Assembly: GCF_004101245.1 (NCBI RefSeq)
Contig: NZ_SCIN01000002.1
Span: forward strand, 62,001 to 126,000
Direction: 5' to 3'
Source of the DNA: Sphingomonas sp. UV9
GTDB taxonomy: Bacteria > Pseudomonadota > Alphaproteobacteria > Sphingomonadales > Sphingomonadaceae
DNA length: 64,000 bases
Below, one piece after another: positions 1 to 9,398 of the stretch. Below the pieces are notes generated by a model. The model ran no database searches. It was not told where the DNA came from and saw only the letters and a program-made list of their open reading frames with translations. The stretch's first letter is position 1, and each line of letters opens with the position of its first letter. Both the position numbers and the translations under genes were made by a program.

Positions 1-56
1 GCGGCGGTTTGTCTGATTGGCGGCAAGCGTACGATTGTGTTCCGCTATTAGCTGCA

Positions 57-371
57 TCAGGGAAGCAACGTGCTGCGTATCGTCGACGCGCCCTTGGGGC
101 TCGATCGGCTCCACCAGCCGTTCGCAATCTCGCCGGTAGATGCGCGCGTCCTAACGTCGGAGCCGACGGCGGGCTCGAACAGCTTGTCGCCATAGAGCAC
201 TAGCAGAATGCCGGCGGTGGTCAGTACGAACGTTAACATGGCGAGTGCGAATTCCGCGAGTTGCGGTGGGCCCTGTTTGGCCGCGTCGTAAGCCGCGCGA
301 TGTGCGAGGGTCGATGCTCCCGATGCCGCGACAAACGCCAAGCCGACGATATGGCGTAGTATCCTAAGCAT
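57..371 (-). CDS. Small hypothetical membrane protein
   Basis: A 104-residue protein with two hydrophobic stretches (about residues 4-20 and 38-60) that look like membrane segments, followed by a polar, Ser/Arg-rich tail. I recognise no family. It stands alone, upstream of nothing on its strand, and ends 57 bases from the window edge. The last 30 residues are low in complexity and could be an out-of-frame extension, so the native stop may have been lost. Confidence rests only on length and the two plausible membrane segments. Confidence 0.4.
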   Translation of the reverse strand: MLRILRHIVGLAFVAASGASTLAHRAAYDAAKQGPPQLAEFALAMLTFVLTTAGILLVLYGDKLFEPAVGSDVRTRASTGEIANGWWSRSSPKGASTIRSTLLP

Positions 372-440
372 CGGCGATTCCCGGCGCCCCGATAGGGCAG
401 CCGAAACCCGCGAATAGAAGACACCTGTGAAAAGCGCCGC

Positions 441-1442
441 TCATGAGGCACGTCCAATGCCGAAATGCGGGATGACTTCGTGGCCGATCTCGTCGATGAT
501 ATCGGCTACCGGTCTACGGCTGAGCTTGAGGTTCAAAGCGACGTGGTTGACCCCAGTCGAACGCAATGAATCCAGCAAATCGGCCAGTCGCCGTCGCCCC
601 AGCCGGTATCCGAGATGGATGGGGCTGGGAGGCGTATCTGGATCCTCGGTCAGGTCGAGGTACAGGGATTGAGCGAACGGCTTGAACCCGGCCCCGACGC
701 GGTCGAGCGCTTCGCGCCAGCCCGAGGCGACCTGCGCCTGCTGGAGCACATCGCGCGGGTAGGTGAGCCAGCCGTCGCCATGGTGCGCGATCCAGTCCAG
801 CGACTGCCCGCTCTGCCCCGTGACGATGATGGGCAGTCGGGGAGAAAAGGGCTTGGGCACGAGGTCGCCGCCGCCCGCGAGCCGGCCATAGTGCGCAGAC
901 ACATGGATCGGAAAAGGCGCCGTGAGCACCGCTGTCGCGTAATCGAACGCGTCGCGGAAGAGTTCGGCGCGCAGTTCCGGGTCACGGCCGTAGGCCGGGT
1001 ATTCGACCGGACGGTCGCCCGAAGCGACGCCAAGCACGAAGCGCCCGCCCGACAGGCGGTCGAGCGAGGCGCCTGCCTTGGCGACATCGATCGGGTGATG
1101 GAGCGGCAGGATGACAGCACCCGTGGCAAGCGCGATGCCGGTCGTGTGCGCCGCGATCGTCGCGAGCCAGACGAACGGGTCGTAGAGCTGGCCGAGATCG
1201 CCGAAGTTGGGGTCGTTCAATGGCACGTCGCGTGCCCAGAGCGCGGCAAAGCCAAGACGCTCGGCTTTCCGGGCAAGATCGACCTGCTCGAGCATCGCCG
1301 GCTCGGGGCCATCGAAGGCCTCGATCGGAAAGTACAGACCGACGGTCAGTTTGTCGGGCGCGAACATGGACGCGTAGCCGGGGCCGAAAGGTCTGGGACT
1401 GGCGTTCTCGGGTGGCAACTGGTTGATGGCGACGGCTTTCAT
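441..1442 (-). CDS. LLM-class (luciferase-like) flavin-dependent oxidoreductase
   Basis: A 333-residue protein of the bacterial luciferase-like TIM-barrel family, which uses reduced flavin (FMNH2 or F420H2) to oxygenate small substrates in the cytoplasm. Family features seen are the N-terminal ARKAERLGFAALWARD segment, the DPFVWLATIAAHT strand-helix unit, the SGGRFVLGVASGDRP motif around residue 130 and a C-terminal GVNHVALNLKLSRRPV segment. Its start codon overlaps the stop of the ABM monooxygenase gene by four bases (ATGA), so the two are translationally coupled. The substrate cannot be told from sequence. The neighbouring MDR reductase may recycle or extend the same pathway; that is inference. 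Confidence 0.9.
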   Translation of the reverse strand: MKAVAINQLPPENASPRPFGPGYASMFAPDKLTVGLYFPIEAFDGPEPAMLEQVDLARKAERLGFAALWARDVPLNDPNFGDLGQLYDPFVWLATIAAHTTGIALATGAVILPLHHPIDVAKAGASLDRLSGGRFVLGVASGDRPVEYPAYGRDPELRAELFRDAFDYATAVLTAPFPIHVSAHYGRLAGGGDLVPKPFSPRLPIIVTGQSGQSLDWIAHHGDGWLTYPRDVLQQAQVASGWREALDRVGAGFKPFAQSLYLDLTEDPDTPPSPIHLGYRLGRRRLADLLDSLRSTGVNHVALNLKLSRRPVADIIDEIGHEVIPHFGIGRAS

Positions 1443-1735
1443 GACCGCTCTCCCGCCGGCACGTGCACGACGATGGGGTCGTCCGAGAGCATCGGCTCGA
1501 GCGGCGCCATGAAGCGCGCATGCGCGTCGCTCGGCTCGAAACCCTGCGTGTGCGCTGCGAGGTCACGCCAGACCACCTCGAGCAGGTAGACGTCGGGGCG
1601 GTCGAGCGTTGGCACGAGCCGGTGCCGCAGGCAGCCGTCCGCTTCCGCGAGCAGCGGTGCGACGCTGGCGAAGGCACGTTCGAAGGCTGGCGCAGAGCCA
1701 GGCAGGAGGCGCAGGAGCGCCAGTTCGGTGATCAT
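1439..1735 (-). CDS. ABM-superfamily small monooxygenase
   Basis: A 98-residue protein of the dimeric alpha/beta ferredoxin-like ABM fold. It begins with a typical strand-helix (ITELALLRLLPGSAPAFERAF), followed by LRHRLVPTLDRPDVYLLEVVW and a short AHTQGFEPSDAHARFM helix, the pattern of YgiN/ABM proteins. These are cofactor-free quinol or polyketide-type monooxygenases or stress proteins. It is first in a two-gene operon with the luciferase-like oxidoreductase, overlapping it by four bases. The MDR reductase gene lies 58 bases upstream on the same strand, so all three may share a transcript. Confidence 0.85.
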   Translation of the reverse strand: MITELALLRLLPGSAPAFERAFASVAPLLAEADGCLRHRLVPTLDRPDVYLLEVVWRDLAAHTQGFEPSDAHARFMAPLEPMLSDDPIVVHVPAGERS

Positions 1736-1793
1736 CTGTTCTATCCTTCAAAGCGGACGGCCGGATTGGTCTTCCCGACCGTCCACGAAAGGG

Positions 1794-2807
1794 TCAGGCT
1801 GCTTGTTCGGCGGTCGGTAGGGCGCCCGCCTCGCCCGACACGTCGATCACGACCTTGCCGCGCAGTCCCCGTGCGGAGCCGTTCTCCAGCAGTTCGTGCG
1901 CGTCACCCATGCGGGCCAGCGGCAGTGTGGCACCGATCACGGGCTTGACGAGGCCGCGCTCGACGAGGCGCGTAAGCGCGTCGAGCTTGCCTCGGTTCTG
2001 ACGGGTGAACACGAAATGGTAGGCGGCGTTCTTGCCCCAAGCCTCGACCAGGTTCTGCGGCTGGGCGATGTCGACCAGGCTGACGACTCGCCCGGCATCC
2101 GCGAGGGCAAGCGGGCTTCTCGTCAGGGTGTCGCCACCAATCGTGTCGAACACGACGTTCACGCCCTCCCCCCCGGTGATCCGGGCAACGCCCTCGACAT
2201 AGTCTTCGGCGGTGTAGTCGATTGCCTCGTCGGCACCGAGCGAGCGTACGAAGTCGTGCTCGCGGCCCTGCGCCGTCGTGATGACCCGGGCGCCGATCGC
2301 CTTCGCCACTTGGATCGCGATCGTGCCGACACCGCCTGCGCCGCCGTGGATGAGGATCGTCTCACCGGCCTGCAACTGCGCGCGCTGGACAAACGCCTCC
2401 CAGACCGTGCCGCCAACGAGCGTCAAGCTCGCCGCCTCAAGGTGCGAGATATTCCGGGGCTTGCGACCGACGAGCTCGACGTCGGCGACGTGCTGCTCGG
2501 CGTAGGAACCGGCGCCGCCAAAAATCTTCGGCGTGTAATACACCTCATCGCCGACTGCGAACTCGGAAACGTGCGAGCCCAGCTCCTCGACGACGCCCGA
2601 GATGTCATGGCCGATGATTGCAGGCAACGGCACGTAGTCGGCGTAGTCGCCGCGGCGGATCTGGTAGTCGAGCGGATTGACGGCCGTGGCGTGAACCCGC
2701 ACCCGCACCTGGCGCGGACCGACCTCCGGCACCGGCACGTCGCGCAGTTCGAATGCGTCCGGTCCGCCGAAACGGGTGAGCACAGCTGCCTTCATGGTTA
2801 AGGTCAT
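1794..2807 (-). CDS. MDR-family NAD(P)H:quinone reductase / zinc-independent alcohol dehydrogenase
   Basis: A 337-residue medium-chain dehydrogenase/reductase. The N-terminal GroES-like domain contains [12 protein letters not shown] and the [14 protein letters not shown] segment. The Rossmann domain carries [17 protein letters not shown] near residue 155. The structural zinc cysteines of true alcohol dehydrogenases are absent, so a quinone- or enone-reductase activity is more likely. ATG at 2807 and a second ATG four codons later are both possible starts. It faces the LysR gene across a 145-base divergent promoter region, the classic arrangement for LysR-controlled genes. The last 15 residues are Ala-rich and unlike the family. 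Confidence 0.9.
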   Translation of the reverse strand: MTLTMKAAVLTRFGGPDAFELRDVPVPEVGPRQVRVRVHATAVNPLDYQIRRGDYADYVPLPAIIGHDISGVVEELGSHVSEFAVGDEVYYTPKIFGGAGSYAEQHVADVELVGRKPRNISHLEAASLTLVGGTVWEAFVQRAQLQAGETILIHGGAGGVGTIAIQVAKAIGARVITTAQGREHDFVRSLGADEAIDYTAEDYVEGVARITGGEGVNVVFDTIGGDTLTRSPLALADAGRVVSLVDIAQPQNLVEAWGKNAAYHFVFTRQNRGKLDALTRLVERGLVKPVIGATLPLARMGDAHELLENGSARGLRGKVVIDVSGEAGALPTAEQAA

Positions 2808-2925
2808 TTCGATCTCCTTTAAGAGTTAGACGCACTGGCGAGCTCCGCGGCCCGCGGTCCGTTCTGGACAGCGCCTATTTGGCTTGTCCTGATTGCGCGC
2901 GGTAGCGGGCATGATTTAGGATCAG

Positions 2926-2944
2926 TTTCAAAGAAGTCTTGAAA
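2926..2944. promoter_or_regulatory. Inverted repeat, candidate LysR operator
   Basis: TTTCAA-N7-TTGAAA, perfect 6-base arms, lies 9 bases before the LysR start codon in the divergent region between the MDR reductase and LysR genes. It has the interrupted dyad form of LysR-type sites, but it is close to the ribosome site and could instead serve autoregulation only. Confidence 0.4.
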
Positions 2945-2952
2945 GCTGTGCG

Positions 2953-3879
2953 ATGGACGTAAATGACTTGAACCTGTTCGTGCGGATTGCTCAGCTTGGG
3001 AGCATCAGCTCCGCAGCCCGCGACTTAGGCCTAACGCCGGCGGGAGCGAGTGCCAGACTAGCGGCACTGGAAAAGAAGCTCGGGGCCAGGCTTCTCCACC
3101 GGACAACGCGGCAGGCGACGTTGACCGAAGACGGCCTCGCCTTCCTGCCGCATGCTGAGAACGTCGTAATAGCAGCAGAATCCGCTCGAGCGGCGCTTGG
3201 GCGGGAGCAGGCCGCACCGCGGGGCACCCTGCGGCTGGCAGCCCCAGCTTCGTTCGCGCGCATGCATATCGTGCCCGGTCTGCCAGACTTCTGCAGAAAG
3301 TATCCTGACTTAGCCCTCGACCTGCGCATCTCGGACAGCGTCGTCGATCTGGTGGAAGGTGCCTTCGATGTGGCGGTTCGCTATGCTGAGCTCAGTGATT
3401 CGTCCTTTGTCGCACGGCGGCTCGCTCCAGATAAGCGAATGCTGGTCGCGTCGCCCGCCTACATCGACCGGTGCGGTCGACCGAAAACGCCCGACGACCT
3501 CGCGGAACACGCGTGTTTGGTCGTCGGCACGCTCGATCTCTGGACCTTCGAAGGTAAGGGTGGAGAGCGCATCGAGCGCCGTATCACTCCAAGTCTGCGG
3601 ATCAATGACGGCGGCGCCGTGTGCGACGCGGCATGTTCAGGGCTGGGCATTGCTTTGATGGCCACTTGGTGCGCCGAGCAGGAGCTTCGATCTGGCGCCC
3701 TCGTACCGGCCCTTCCCGAATACCCGCTCATCTCGACACAGACGCTGTGGGCACTTTACCCGAGTTCGCGCGAACTGGCACCGAAGGTTAGGGTCTTCGT
3801 AGACTGGCTCGTCAATCGATTTGGACCGCAGCCATACTGGGATCGAGGCTTAGACACGATCTTGGATAGCAGTCTATGA
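2953..3879 (+). CDS. LysR-family transcriptional regulator
   Basis: A 308-residue LysR regulator. The winged HTH (residues 1-60: LNLFVRIAQLGSISSAARDL, then GARLLHRTTRQATLTEDG) is followed by an effector-binding domain from about residue 90 (GTLRLAAPASFARMHIVPGL). It resembles the DsdC/AaeR-like subgroup that typically controls a divergent oxidoreductase gene. Divergent placement next to the MDR reductase suggests it controls that gene and perhaps the ABM/luciferase-like pair beyond it. The effector is unknown. Confidence 0.92.
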   Translation: MDVNDLNLFVRIAQLGSISSAARDLGLTPAGASARLAALEKKLGARLLHRTTRQATLTEDGLAFLPHAENVVIAAESARAALGREQAAPRGTLRLAAPASFARMHIVPGLPDFCRKYPDLALDLRISDSVVDLVEGAFDVAVRYAELSDSSFVARRLAPDKRMLVASPAYIDRCGRPKTPDDLAEHACLVVGTLDLWTFEGKGGERIERRITPSLRINDGGAVCDAACSGLGIALMATWCAEQELRSGALVPALPEYPLISTQTLWALYPSSRELAPKVRVFVDWLVNRFGPQPYWDRGLDTILDSSL

Positions 3880-4129
3880 CGCTCTTTTTTGCAGGCCGCC
3901 CCGCCGACAACGTTGCCGGGCTATCAACTTTGAAGGCCTTCGCGTTGTCTGAACTGGCCAGCAGACGGGGTGGGACGAAGGTTCACATTCCCTATGAGTG
4001 GCGCGACGAAGCAGACGATGCCGACGCGGGGTTTCGTGAGGATCGATTGGCTGAAGGCGAATATGCCGTTCGCGCATTTTTGACACCAGGTCTTTCAGAC
4101 CCGCGTTGTTGATGACGTGTTCCCCATTT

Positions 4130-4940
4130 TTAGGCCGCTGACAACTTAGCTTCGGTGTCCATATGCCCTTGGCGGGGGCGGTTCGTAAACTCGGCGGGTG
4201 CCACCCCGCCAAGACTGCCGTGCGGACGCACGGTGTTGTAGTCCGTCTGCCATGCCTCGATGATCCGTCTAGCCGCGGCCAGCGAGGGGAAACGGTGTTC
4301 GTTCAGACACTCGTCGCGCAAGCGACCATTGAACGATTCCACCAAGCCATTCTGCTGCGGCTTCCCCGGGGCGATGTAGTGCCACTCGACGCCGGTGTCC
4401 TGACACCAGGCGAGGACGGCATGACTGGTCAGCTCGGTGCCGTGCTCGCTGACAATGCACGGCAGCTCGCGACGGTCGGCGATGGCGCTCAGCTCGCGAA
4501 CAACCCGCGGACTCGACAGCAAGGTGTCGACGATGCATCCCAGGCTTTCCCGGCTGTAGTCGTCGATGACGTTAAGCATACGGAACCGCCGGCCGCGGGC
4601 CAACGAGTCTGATACGAAGTCGAGAGACCAGCGCTGATTGGGTTCCTGCGGGATCGCCTTCAGCGCCGCGTTCCCAGCGCGCGCTTGCGGCCACCACGCT
4701 TGCGCACCGTCAGTCGCTCCTCGCGATACAGCCGATACACCTTCTTCAGGTTCATGCCTTTCCCCTCGTGCCTGAGCAGGATCGCCAGTCGCCGGTAGCC
4801 GAACCGGCGGCGCTCGTCGGCCATCTCACGCATCCGCTCACGGACAGCATAGTCCTTCCCGCGAAGCGGCTCATATTGCGATGCGGACCGGTTGACCCCG
4901 ATCAGCTTGCAGGCGCGACGCTAACCTGCTTGCGCGGTCG
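4130..4940 (-). mobile_element. IS3-family transposase remnant (OrfB only, frameshifted)
   Basis: The minus strand encodes most of an IS3-family OrfB integrase. The C-terminal part (to 4130) is open from about 4690 and holds [34 protein letters not shown] and RPHGSLGG. Upstream, the motif VNRSASQYEPLRGKDYAVRE and the HTH region are in a different frame, with breaks near 4672 and 4930. The second catalytic Asp, normally in SDNGTE, reads SEHGTE, so the enzyme would be dead even without the frameshifts. No OrfA and no terminal repeats were found; the neighbouring element begins at 5014. Confidence 0.75.
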
Positions 4941-5013
4941 AGCAGGGCCGGAGCCGAATAAAGCATTGGGCGAGAGCGATATGCTCTTGTCGCAGATGTC
5001 CTAAGTTTCGAAC

Positions 5014-5030
5014 TGAACCGCGCCGGGTTT
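5014..5030 (+). repeat. IS terminal inverted repeat, OrfB-proximal end
   Basis: TGAACCGCGCCGGGTTT; pairs perfectly with 6317-6333. The next bases inward (ACCGGGGGC versus GCCGGAAGC at the other end) still match at most positions. Confidence 0.85.
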
Positions 5031-5052
5031 ACCGGGGGCGTTGGGTTGTGAG

Positions 5053-5812
5053 TCACGCCGCCATATTGATGTTGTCCGCGGCAGCGTAATATTGATCTTC
5101 GGCTTCGGCAGGCGGGATGTTGCCGATGGGCTCCAGCAGCCGGCGATGGTTGAACCAGTCGACCCATTCGAGGGTCGCGTATTTTACCGCTTCGATGGAT
5201 CGCCAGGGTCCACTGCGATGGATGAACTCGGACTTGGAGAGACCGTTGATCGTCTCGGCCGAAACGTTGTCGTAGCTGTCGCCGACGCTGCCAACCGAGG
5301 GCTCGATCCCGGCCTCGGCAAGGCGCTCGGTGTACTTGATGGACACATATTGCGACCTGCGGCGCTATGATGGATGAGGCCGCCCTGATGAGCCGGTCGA
5401 CGATCGTGAAGCGCCTGTTCCCAGGCATTTAGGACGAAGCTGGCATGAGCCGCCCTGCTGGCCCGTCAGCCGACGATCCGCCGATCATAGGTATCGATGA
5501 AGAATGCTAAGTAGACGAACCCCGCCCAGGTCGCGACGTAGGTGAAGTCCGAGACCCACAGCATGTCGGCGCTGACGCGTAGAACTAGCGATTGACGTGA
5601 TCGAGCAGGCACGGCGCCGCCTTGCCGCTGATCGTGGTGCGCACCGGCTTGCTCCGGATCACGCCTGCCAGGCACATCTCGCGCATCAGTCGCGCGACCG
5701 TACAGCGGGCGACGGGCACGTCCTCCCGTATCATCTGCCGCCAGATCTTGCGCACGCCGTAGACCGCGAAGCTCTGGGCGAACACGCGCGCGATCTCGGG
5801 CTCAAGGGCCAC
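5053..5812 (-). pseudogene. IS3-family OrfB transposase, broken by frameshifts
   Basis: Fragments of one IS3-group integrase lie in at least three frames. The N-terminal HTH_21 part (FAVYGVRKIWRQMIREDVPV) is at about 5812-5620. The first catalytic Asp segment (MLWVSDFTYVATWAGFVYLA, IDTYDRRIVG) is at about 5570-5466. The C-terminal part (SIKYTERLAEAGIEPSVGSV, AETINGLSKSEFIHR) is at 5346-5053. The linking stretch around 5350-5465 carries HHS-like coding in a shifted frame. Normal OrfB is about 280-290 residues in one frame, so this copy cannot be translated. Confidence 0.85.
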
Positions 5813-6043
5813 GTCCTGCCGTGCCCGCGCCGACAGGCGTGTCGGATCCTATCGCTGCGCGACACGCTCGTGGTAGGTGGATGGGGCGATCGACAGGACA
5901 CGGCAGATCGGCTCGACCCCATAGACATTGCGGTGATCGTCAATGAACGCGATCATCGGCGGAACGGGCGGTCGAGCCTCCGCCTGCGCAAAATATGCGG
6001 ACGCCTTGCGCAGAATCGCGTTGGCCTGCCGCAGCTCACGGAC

Positions 6044-6280
6044 CTAGCGCTCGAGCGCCTTCACCTTGTCGGCAACCTCGGTCGGGACACCGGCACGCTT
6101 GCCGCTGTTGACCTCAGCCTTCATCACCCACTCATGCAGCGTCTGCGGAACGCAGCCGATCTTCTCCGCGATCGAAACCACCGCTGCCCATCGCGAGGGG
6201 TGATCCCGCTCGTGGTCGCAAACCATCCGTACCGAGCGTTCCCGGACTTCCGGCGCAAACTTGTTCGTCGTCTTGCTCAA
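6044..6280 (-). CDS. IS3-family OrfA (helix-turn-helix subunit), truncated
   Basis: A 78-residue OrfA protein with the usual N-terminus ([20 protein letters not shown]) and a second HTH ([16 protein letters not shown]). It ends in [10 protein letters not shown], where family members continue for 20-30 more residues as a leucine-zipper region up to the programmed frameshift. A premature stop (TAG at 6044-6046) therefore appears to have cut the zipper and the frameshift window. It belongs to the element bounded by 5014 and 6333. Confidence 0.8.
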   Translation of the reverse strand: MSKTTNKFAPEVRERSVRMVCDHERDHPSRWAAVVSIAEKIGCVPQTLHEWVMKAEVNSGKRAGVPTEVADKVKALER

Positions 6281-6316
6281 ATCGGCTGCACCTTCTCAGG
6301 AGTTGGAGCTTCCGGC

Positions 6317-6333
6317 AAACCCGGCGCGGTTCA
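6317..6333 (-). repeat. IS terminal inverted repeat, OrfA-proximal end
   Basis: AAACCCGGCGCGGTTCA on the plus strand, the exact complement of 5014-5030. It marks the upstream end of the element, about 37 bases before the OrfA start. Confidence 0.85.
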
Positions 6334-6544
6334 AATCCGGTACGCTTCAATGCCCTCAGTCTTCCGCTGCCTCATCGACTCCATTTCAAAGCTGAGGACG
6401 ATGGGCTGTCGTGAGGATCCGGAGGAAACAGTGCCGAGCCATGTTGGTCGGTAGCTGCCTACGGCAACAAGCTGTCTCATTAGGCCGTAGCGCTTAACAA
6501 TACACGAAGCCTCGTCCGCAGGAGTACATCTTCGGCTATGACGA

Positions 6545-7969
6545 TCAACGATGTACAGTTCTACAGCCGGCCGGCGGCGGGTAGGCTTGGCCAACATCCG
6601 CGTCGACCGCAGCGCGAGGCGCGACGTTTTCGGGCGACACGCAGAAAGTGTTTCGGCCACTACCCTTCGCACAATAAAGTGCCTTGTCGGCATCGCGGAG
6701 TAGGCTTTCCGAGTCGCTTAAGACTTGAAAAATGCCAACCCCGACCGAGCCGCCCGATTGAACCGTGGCGACCGAAAGCGTCACGGGGCGCGACAGGCTT
6801 TCCAGCACATGCCTAGCCATCTGCTTCGCGTCGGCGATATCGCAGTTTTGGGCGAGGATGACGAACTCATCACCTCCAAGGCGGGCGCACAAATCGTTCG
6901 CGTCGCGACATACTGACCTGAGTCTTCGTGCCGTCTCCTGAATGAGTTCGTCACCGCATTGATGGCCATATGTATCGTTGACGAGCTTGAAGCGATCGAG
7001 GTCGATGAGGAGCAAGGCCAGATCGCAGCCACCGTATCTCGCCTTCTCGGTCGCTCGCCCCAGAGCGTCGATCAGGTAACGGCGATTAGCCAAGTCGGTC
7101 AATTGGTCGTGGAATGCGATGTAGTTTGCACGCGCCTCGCTCGCGATCAATTCGCGCTGTCCATCTGCGGCGCGCCGGTACGCAAAGATCAACAAGATGA
7201 TGAACGCTATGCTGAGCGCCAGCATCGGCCAGAGAATGGTGCGGAGCAGATCAGCACCTGGACGTTCCGTTTTCCAAACGATCCACGCGACCGTTCGGCC
7301 TTGCGCATTCTTGATGGGTTGCGCGGCGGCGCTAGTAGGCCTGTTGGAAACGTCAACGCCCTCCAGGCCCATACCTGCGAGGTCGGCGTGGAGGGAAACC
7401 TTGTACGGGATCAGGGCCGCCAGAACTGGCGGAGCGGCATGTCGCATCCGTACCGCCTTTGACGCTGGCGAGAAGGGAGCCATTAAAAAGATGTAGAGCG
7501 TGCCGTCAGACCAGAAGAAATCCACCCGCGTCTTCGGTCCGGAAAAGCCCTCAGCAGGTAAATGGTTGCGCAACGCACCTATCCGCCTCGGCAGCCCTGA
7601 CTCGATCCGACGCAGCGTTCGGGTTCCCGGGCGCGTCGCCGCCCCGGAAATGATCCGGTCGCTGAAATCGAATGTATAGATCCTCGTACTCATTCTTGAA
7701 GGATTTCGGAATGTCGATGCCGCCCATTCTCCGTCACGGGCGTTGTCCAGCCGGAGCACCGCTTCGTCGTCCTTCGCCCACGCTGCCAGGCTTGTCCTCA
7801 TCGACTGAACGTCGGCATCAACGCGAATGGCTAGTAGCCTTCGCACGCGATCCGCTTCACGGTTGTCCATCTGCCTTGTCATGACCACGACACAGACAAG
7901 CAACGTCAGGGCTGAGAGTAGGCCCAGCAGCGCGATGAGGTTGTACGATCCGGTACGTTTCAAGCGCAT
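6545..7969 (-). CDS. Membrane-bound diguanylate cyclase (CHASE4-like sensor, GGDEF)
   Basis: A 474-residue protein. A transmembrane helix (about residues 11-30) is followed by a periplasmic sensor of about 210 residues resembling CHASE4, a second transmembrane helix (about 245-268, LWPMLALSIAFIILLIFAY), then a GGDEF domain. Seen in the catalytic domain are HDQLTDLANRRYL, LLIDLDRFKLVNDTYGHQCG, the active-site loop RLGGDEF and the end motif DKALYCAKGSGRNTF. It should make cyclic di-GMP from two GTP at the inner membrane. An I-site RxxD is not obvious before the GGDEF loop. The last 25 residues are Pro/Ala-rich. No partner phosphodiesterase is adjacent. Confidence 0.93.
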   Translation of the reverse strand: MRLKRTGSYNLIALLGLLSALTLLVCVVVMTRQMDNREADRVRRLLAIRVDADVQSMRTSLAAWAKDDEAVLRLDNARDGEWAASTFRNPSRMSTRIYTFDFSDRIISGAATRPGTRTLRRIESGLPRRIGALRNHLPAEGFSGPKTRVDFFWSDGTLYIFLMAPFSPASKAVRMRHAAPPVLAALIPYKVSLHADLAGMGLEGVDVSNRPTSAAAQPIKNAQGRTVAWIVWKTERPGADLLRTILWPMLALSIAFIILLIFAYRRAADGQRELIASEARANYIAFHDQLTDLANRRYLIDALGRATEKARYGGCDLALLLIDLDRFKLVNDTYGHQCGDELIQETARRLRSVCRDANDLCARLGGDEFVILAQNCDIADAKQMARHVLESLSRPVTLSVATVQSGGSVGVGIFQVLSDSESLLRDADKALYCAKGSGRNTFCVSPENVAPRAAVDADVGQAYPPPAGCRTVHR

Positions 7970-8951
7970 GGGTGCCTAGTTACATGAGCCCAAACAGTGC
8001 CCGGAGAGTGCGAACATACGATTAAATTGTCGGGTTAAGATTCTCATTCTAGTCGATTAACGGTATCTACTTAACTGCCATCCGGCCGCTTTCGATTTCG
8101 TGATTCTCAGCCCCGAACCGAATAATCCCGCTAGGAAGCATCGCGCGGGGTCGCCAGCTTCAGCGGCGCCCCCGGTCCAACGAGCTCGAAGATGTCAACG
8201 ACCCCTTGAGCCGGCCACCTGCGGGACGGCCCGAAGGCCGCTTTGGGTCAGGCCTTCGTAAAGACCGCGATCCCGCCCCTCAGGCCGATGTTCGATGATC
8301 GCGTCGATCGCAGCGATGTTCCTCGTGACGTCGGATTAGCAACCGAGTCCTGACAGACGCCCTTCGCGGATGAACGCCAGCAGACCTGCACGCGTCGGAT
8401 TGGTATGTTCGATGGACGGCCGACCGGCGAACTGGCCGAGTGCTTCGGGGATTCTGATCGCGCATCGTCGTTTCTTTTCTTACTTGATCGGACATGAGCT
8501 CAGGGCCGCTGGACGCGCTAGCGGCGTACCCGTTAGAGATTGATGAAAGGCGGTTGGTTCTCGCCCACGGCGTCCGTACGGTGCGCAACTACTGCATCGC
8601 CGCTTGCCTGCTCGGCAAAAATCATCTCTCGAAGCTTTTGGGCGGACGCCAAGACCAGTGCTCGCGTCAAGTCCGCACGAGCGGGACGGTTGCGTACCGA
8701 ACGTAGTGGATCGCTGCGGCGCGATACTGATCAGCCGTAAGAAGCTGCTGCCCTACGCAGTGGTGGACAGCTGTTCCGCGTCCGACTCGTTATCCATCGA
8801 CGACCTTTTCGCCTGCATGGCATACACCGCTATGCGGAATGTAAGGCTAGGCAGAGGCGCAGCTACCTCGCGGGCGCAGGCCGGCCAAGACGATCGCCGC
8901 GGAAATTCGGGCGTGCAACACACGGGCTGAGGTAAGGCAACTGCAGACCTG
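7970..8951. other. 982-base stretch with no intact gene
   Basis: No reading frame here looks like a maintained gene. The first 160 bases are AT-richer and probably hold the promoter of the diguanylate cyclase. Between 8131 and 8480 the minus strand has protein-like segments interrupted by stops (annotated separately). From 8480 to 8951 I see only short, Arg/Ser-rich frames typical of decayed DNA. Confidence 0.5.
8131..8480 (-). pseudogene. Degraded coding remnants, one resolvase-like
   Basis: One minus-strand frame reads IPEALGQFAGRP then EHTNPTRAGLLAFIREGRLS before a stop. This resembles the ERTRAGLAAARARGR hinge of serine resolvases. A second frame nearer 8131 reads AQGVVDIFELVGPGAP and LKLATPRDAS with an in-frame stop upstream; I do not recognise it. 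Both look like decayed ends of real genes. The resolvase assignment is weak. Confidence 0.25.
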
Positions 8952-9344
8952 CTAACTAATGTGTCCTCCGTTCTCAATGTCGCGGGCGAGGACTGTGCCC
9001 ATCGCACCAAACAGTTCGTCCATCGCGATAGGTTTAAAGATCACGTCGTCCGCACCGGCTGCCAAACAGCGTTCTCGTAGGTCTGGCGCGATATCCGCGG
9101 TGACAATGATGATCGGAACGGTCGCCTTTGCGTCACTACGCGCGCGGATATGTCTGAGCGCGGTCATGCCGTCCATGCCTGGCATCCGCAGGTCGATAAG
9201 TAGAACCGCGAAGTCCCGTTGATCCAGCAGATCGAGACCATGCTCGGCGCTTTCAGCCTCGATCATTGTTACCCCGGCGACATTGAGCATGTCCTTGACG
9301 ACCCGCCGATTCATCGGATCATCCTCGATGAACAAGACCTTCAC
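8952..9344 (-). CDS. Single-domain response regulator (CheY-like receiver)
   Basis: A 130-residue stand-alone receiver domain with no output domain. The acidic pair is in VLFIEDDPMN (residues 3-12), the phosphoacceptor Asp in LLIDLRMPGMDG (about residue 51), the Thr in IIVTADIAP and the conserved Lys in DVIFKPIAMDEL. The start is GTG at 9344. It presumably passes a phosphoryl signal by protein contact. No histidine kinase is nearby in the window, so its partner is unknown. The nearby diguanylate cyclase lies 1 kb downstream across degraded DNA. Confidence 0.92.
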   Translation of the reverse strand: MKVLFIEDDPMNRRVVKDMLNVAGVTMIEAESAEHGLDLLDQRDFAVLLIDLRMPGMDGMTALRHIRARSDAKATVPIIIVTADIAPDLRERCLAAGADDVIFKPIAMDELFGAMGTVLARDIENGGHIS

Positions 9345-9398
9345 GGCCGTCTGCGCGGTAGTTGGGCTAGCGGATGACGGGTCGACATGCCGCAGTGC

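Larger units (their letters stand above)
5014..6333 (-). mobile_element. Decayed IS3-family insertion sequence with terminal inverted repeats
   Basis: A 1320-base element bounded by perfect 17-base inverted repeats (TGAACCGCGCCGGGTTT at 5014-5030, its complement at 6317-6333), extending imperfectly to about 26 bases. It encodes OrfA and a broken OrfB on the minus strand. The flanking bases are AAC and AAT, so a 3-base target duplication, if it existed, has mutated. It lies directly beside another IS3-family remnant, so this spot has been hit at least twice. Transposition in cis is not expected. Confidence 0.85.

Noticed and set aside
3876..4112. 78-codon plus-strand frame after LysR
   Set aside because: Starts within the end of LysR, no family; the 250-base gap up to the IS remnant shows nothing else I can support.
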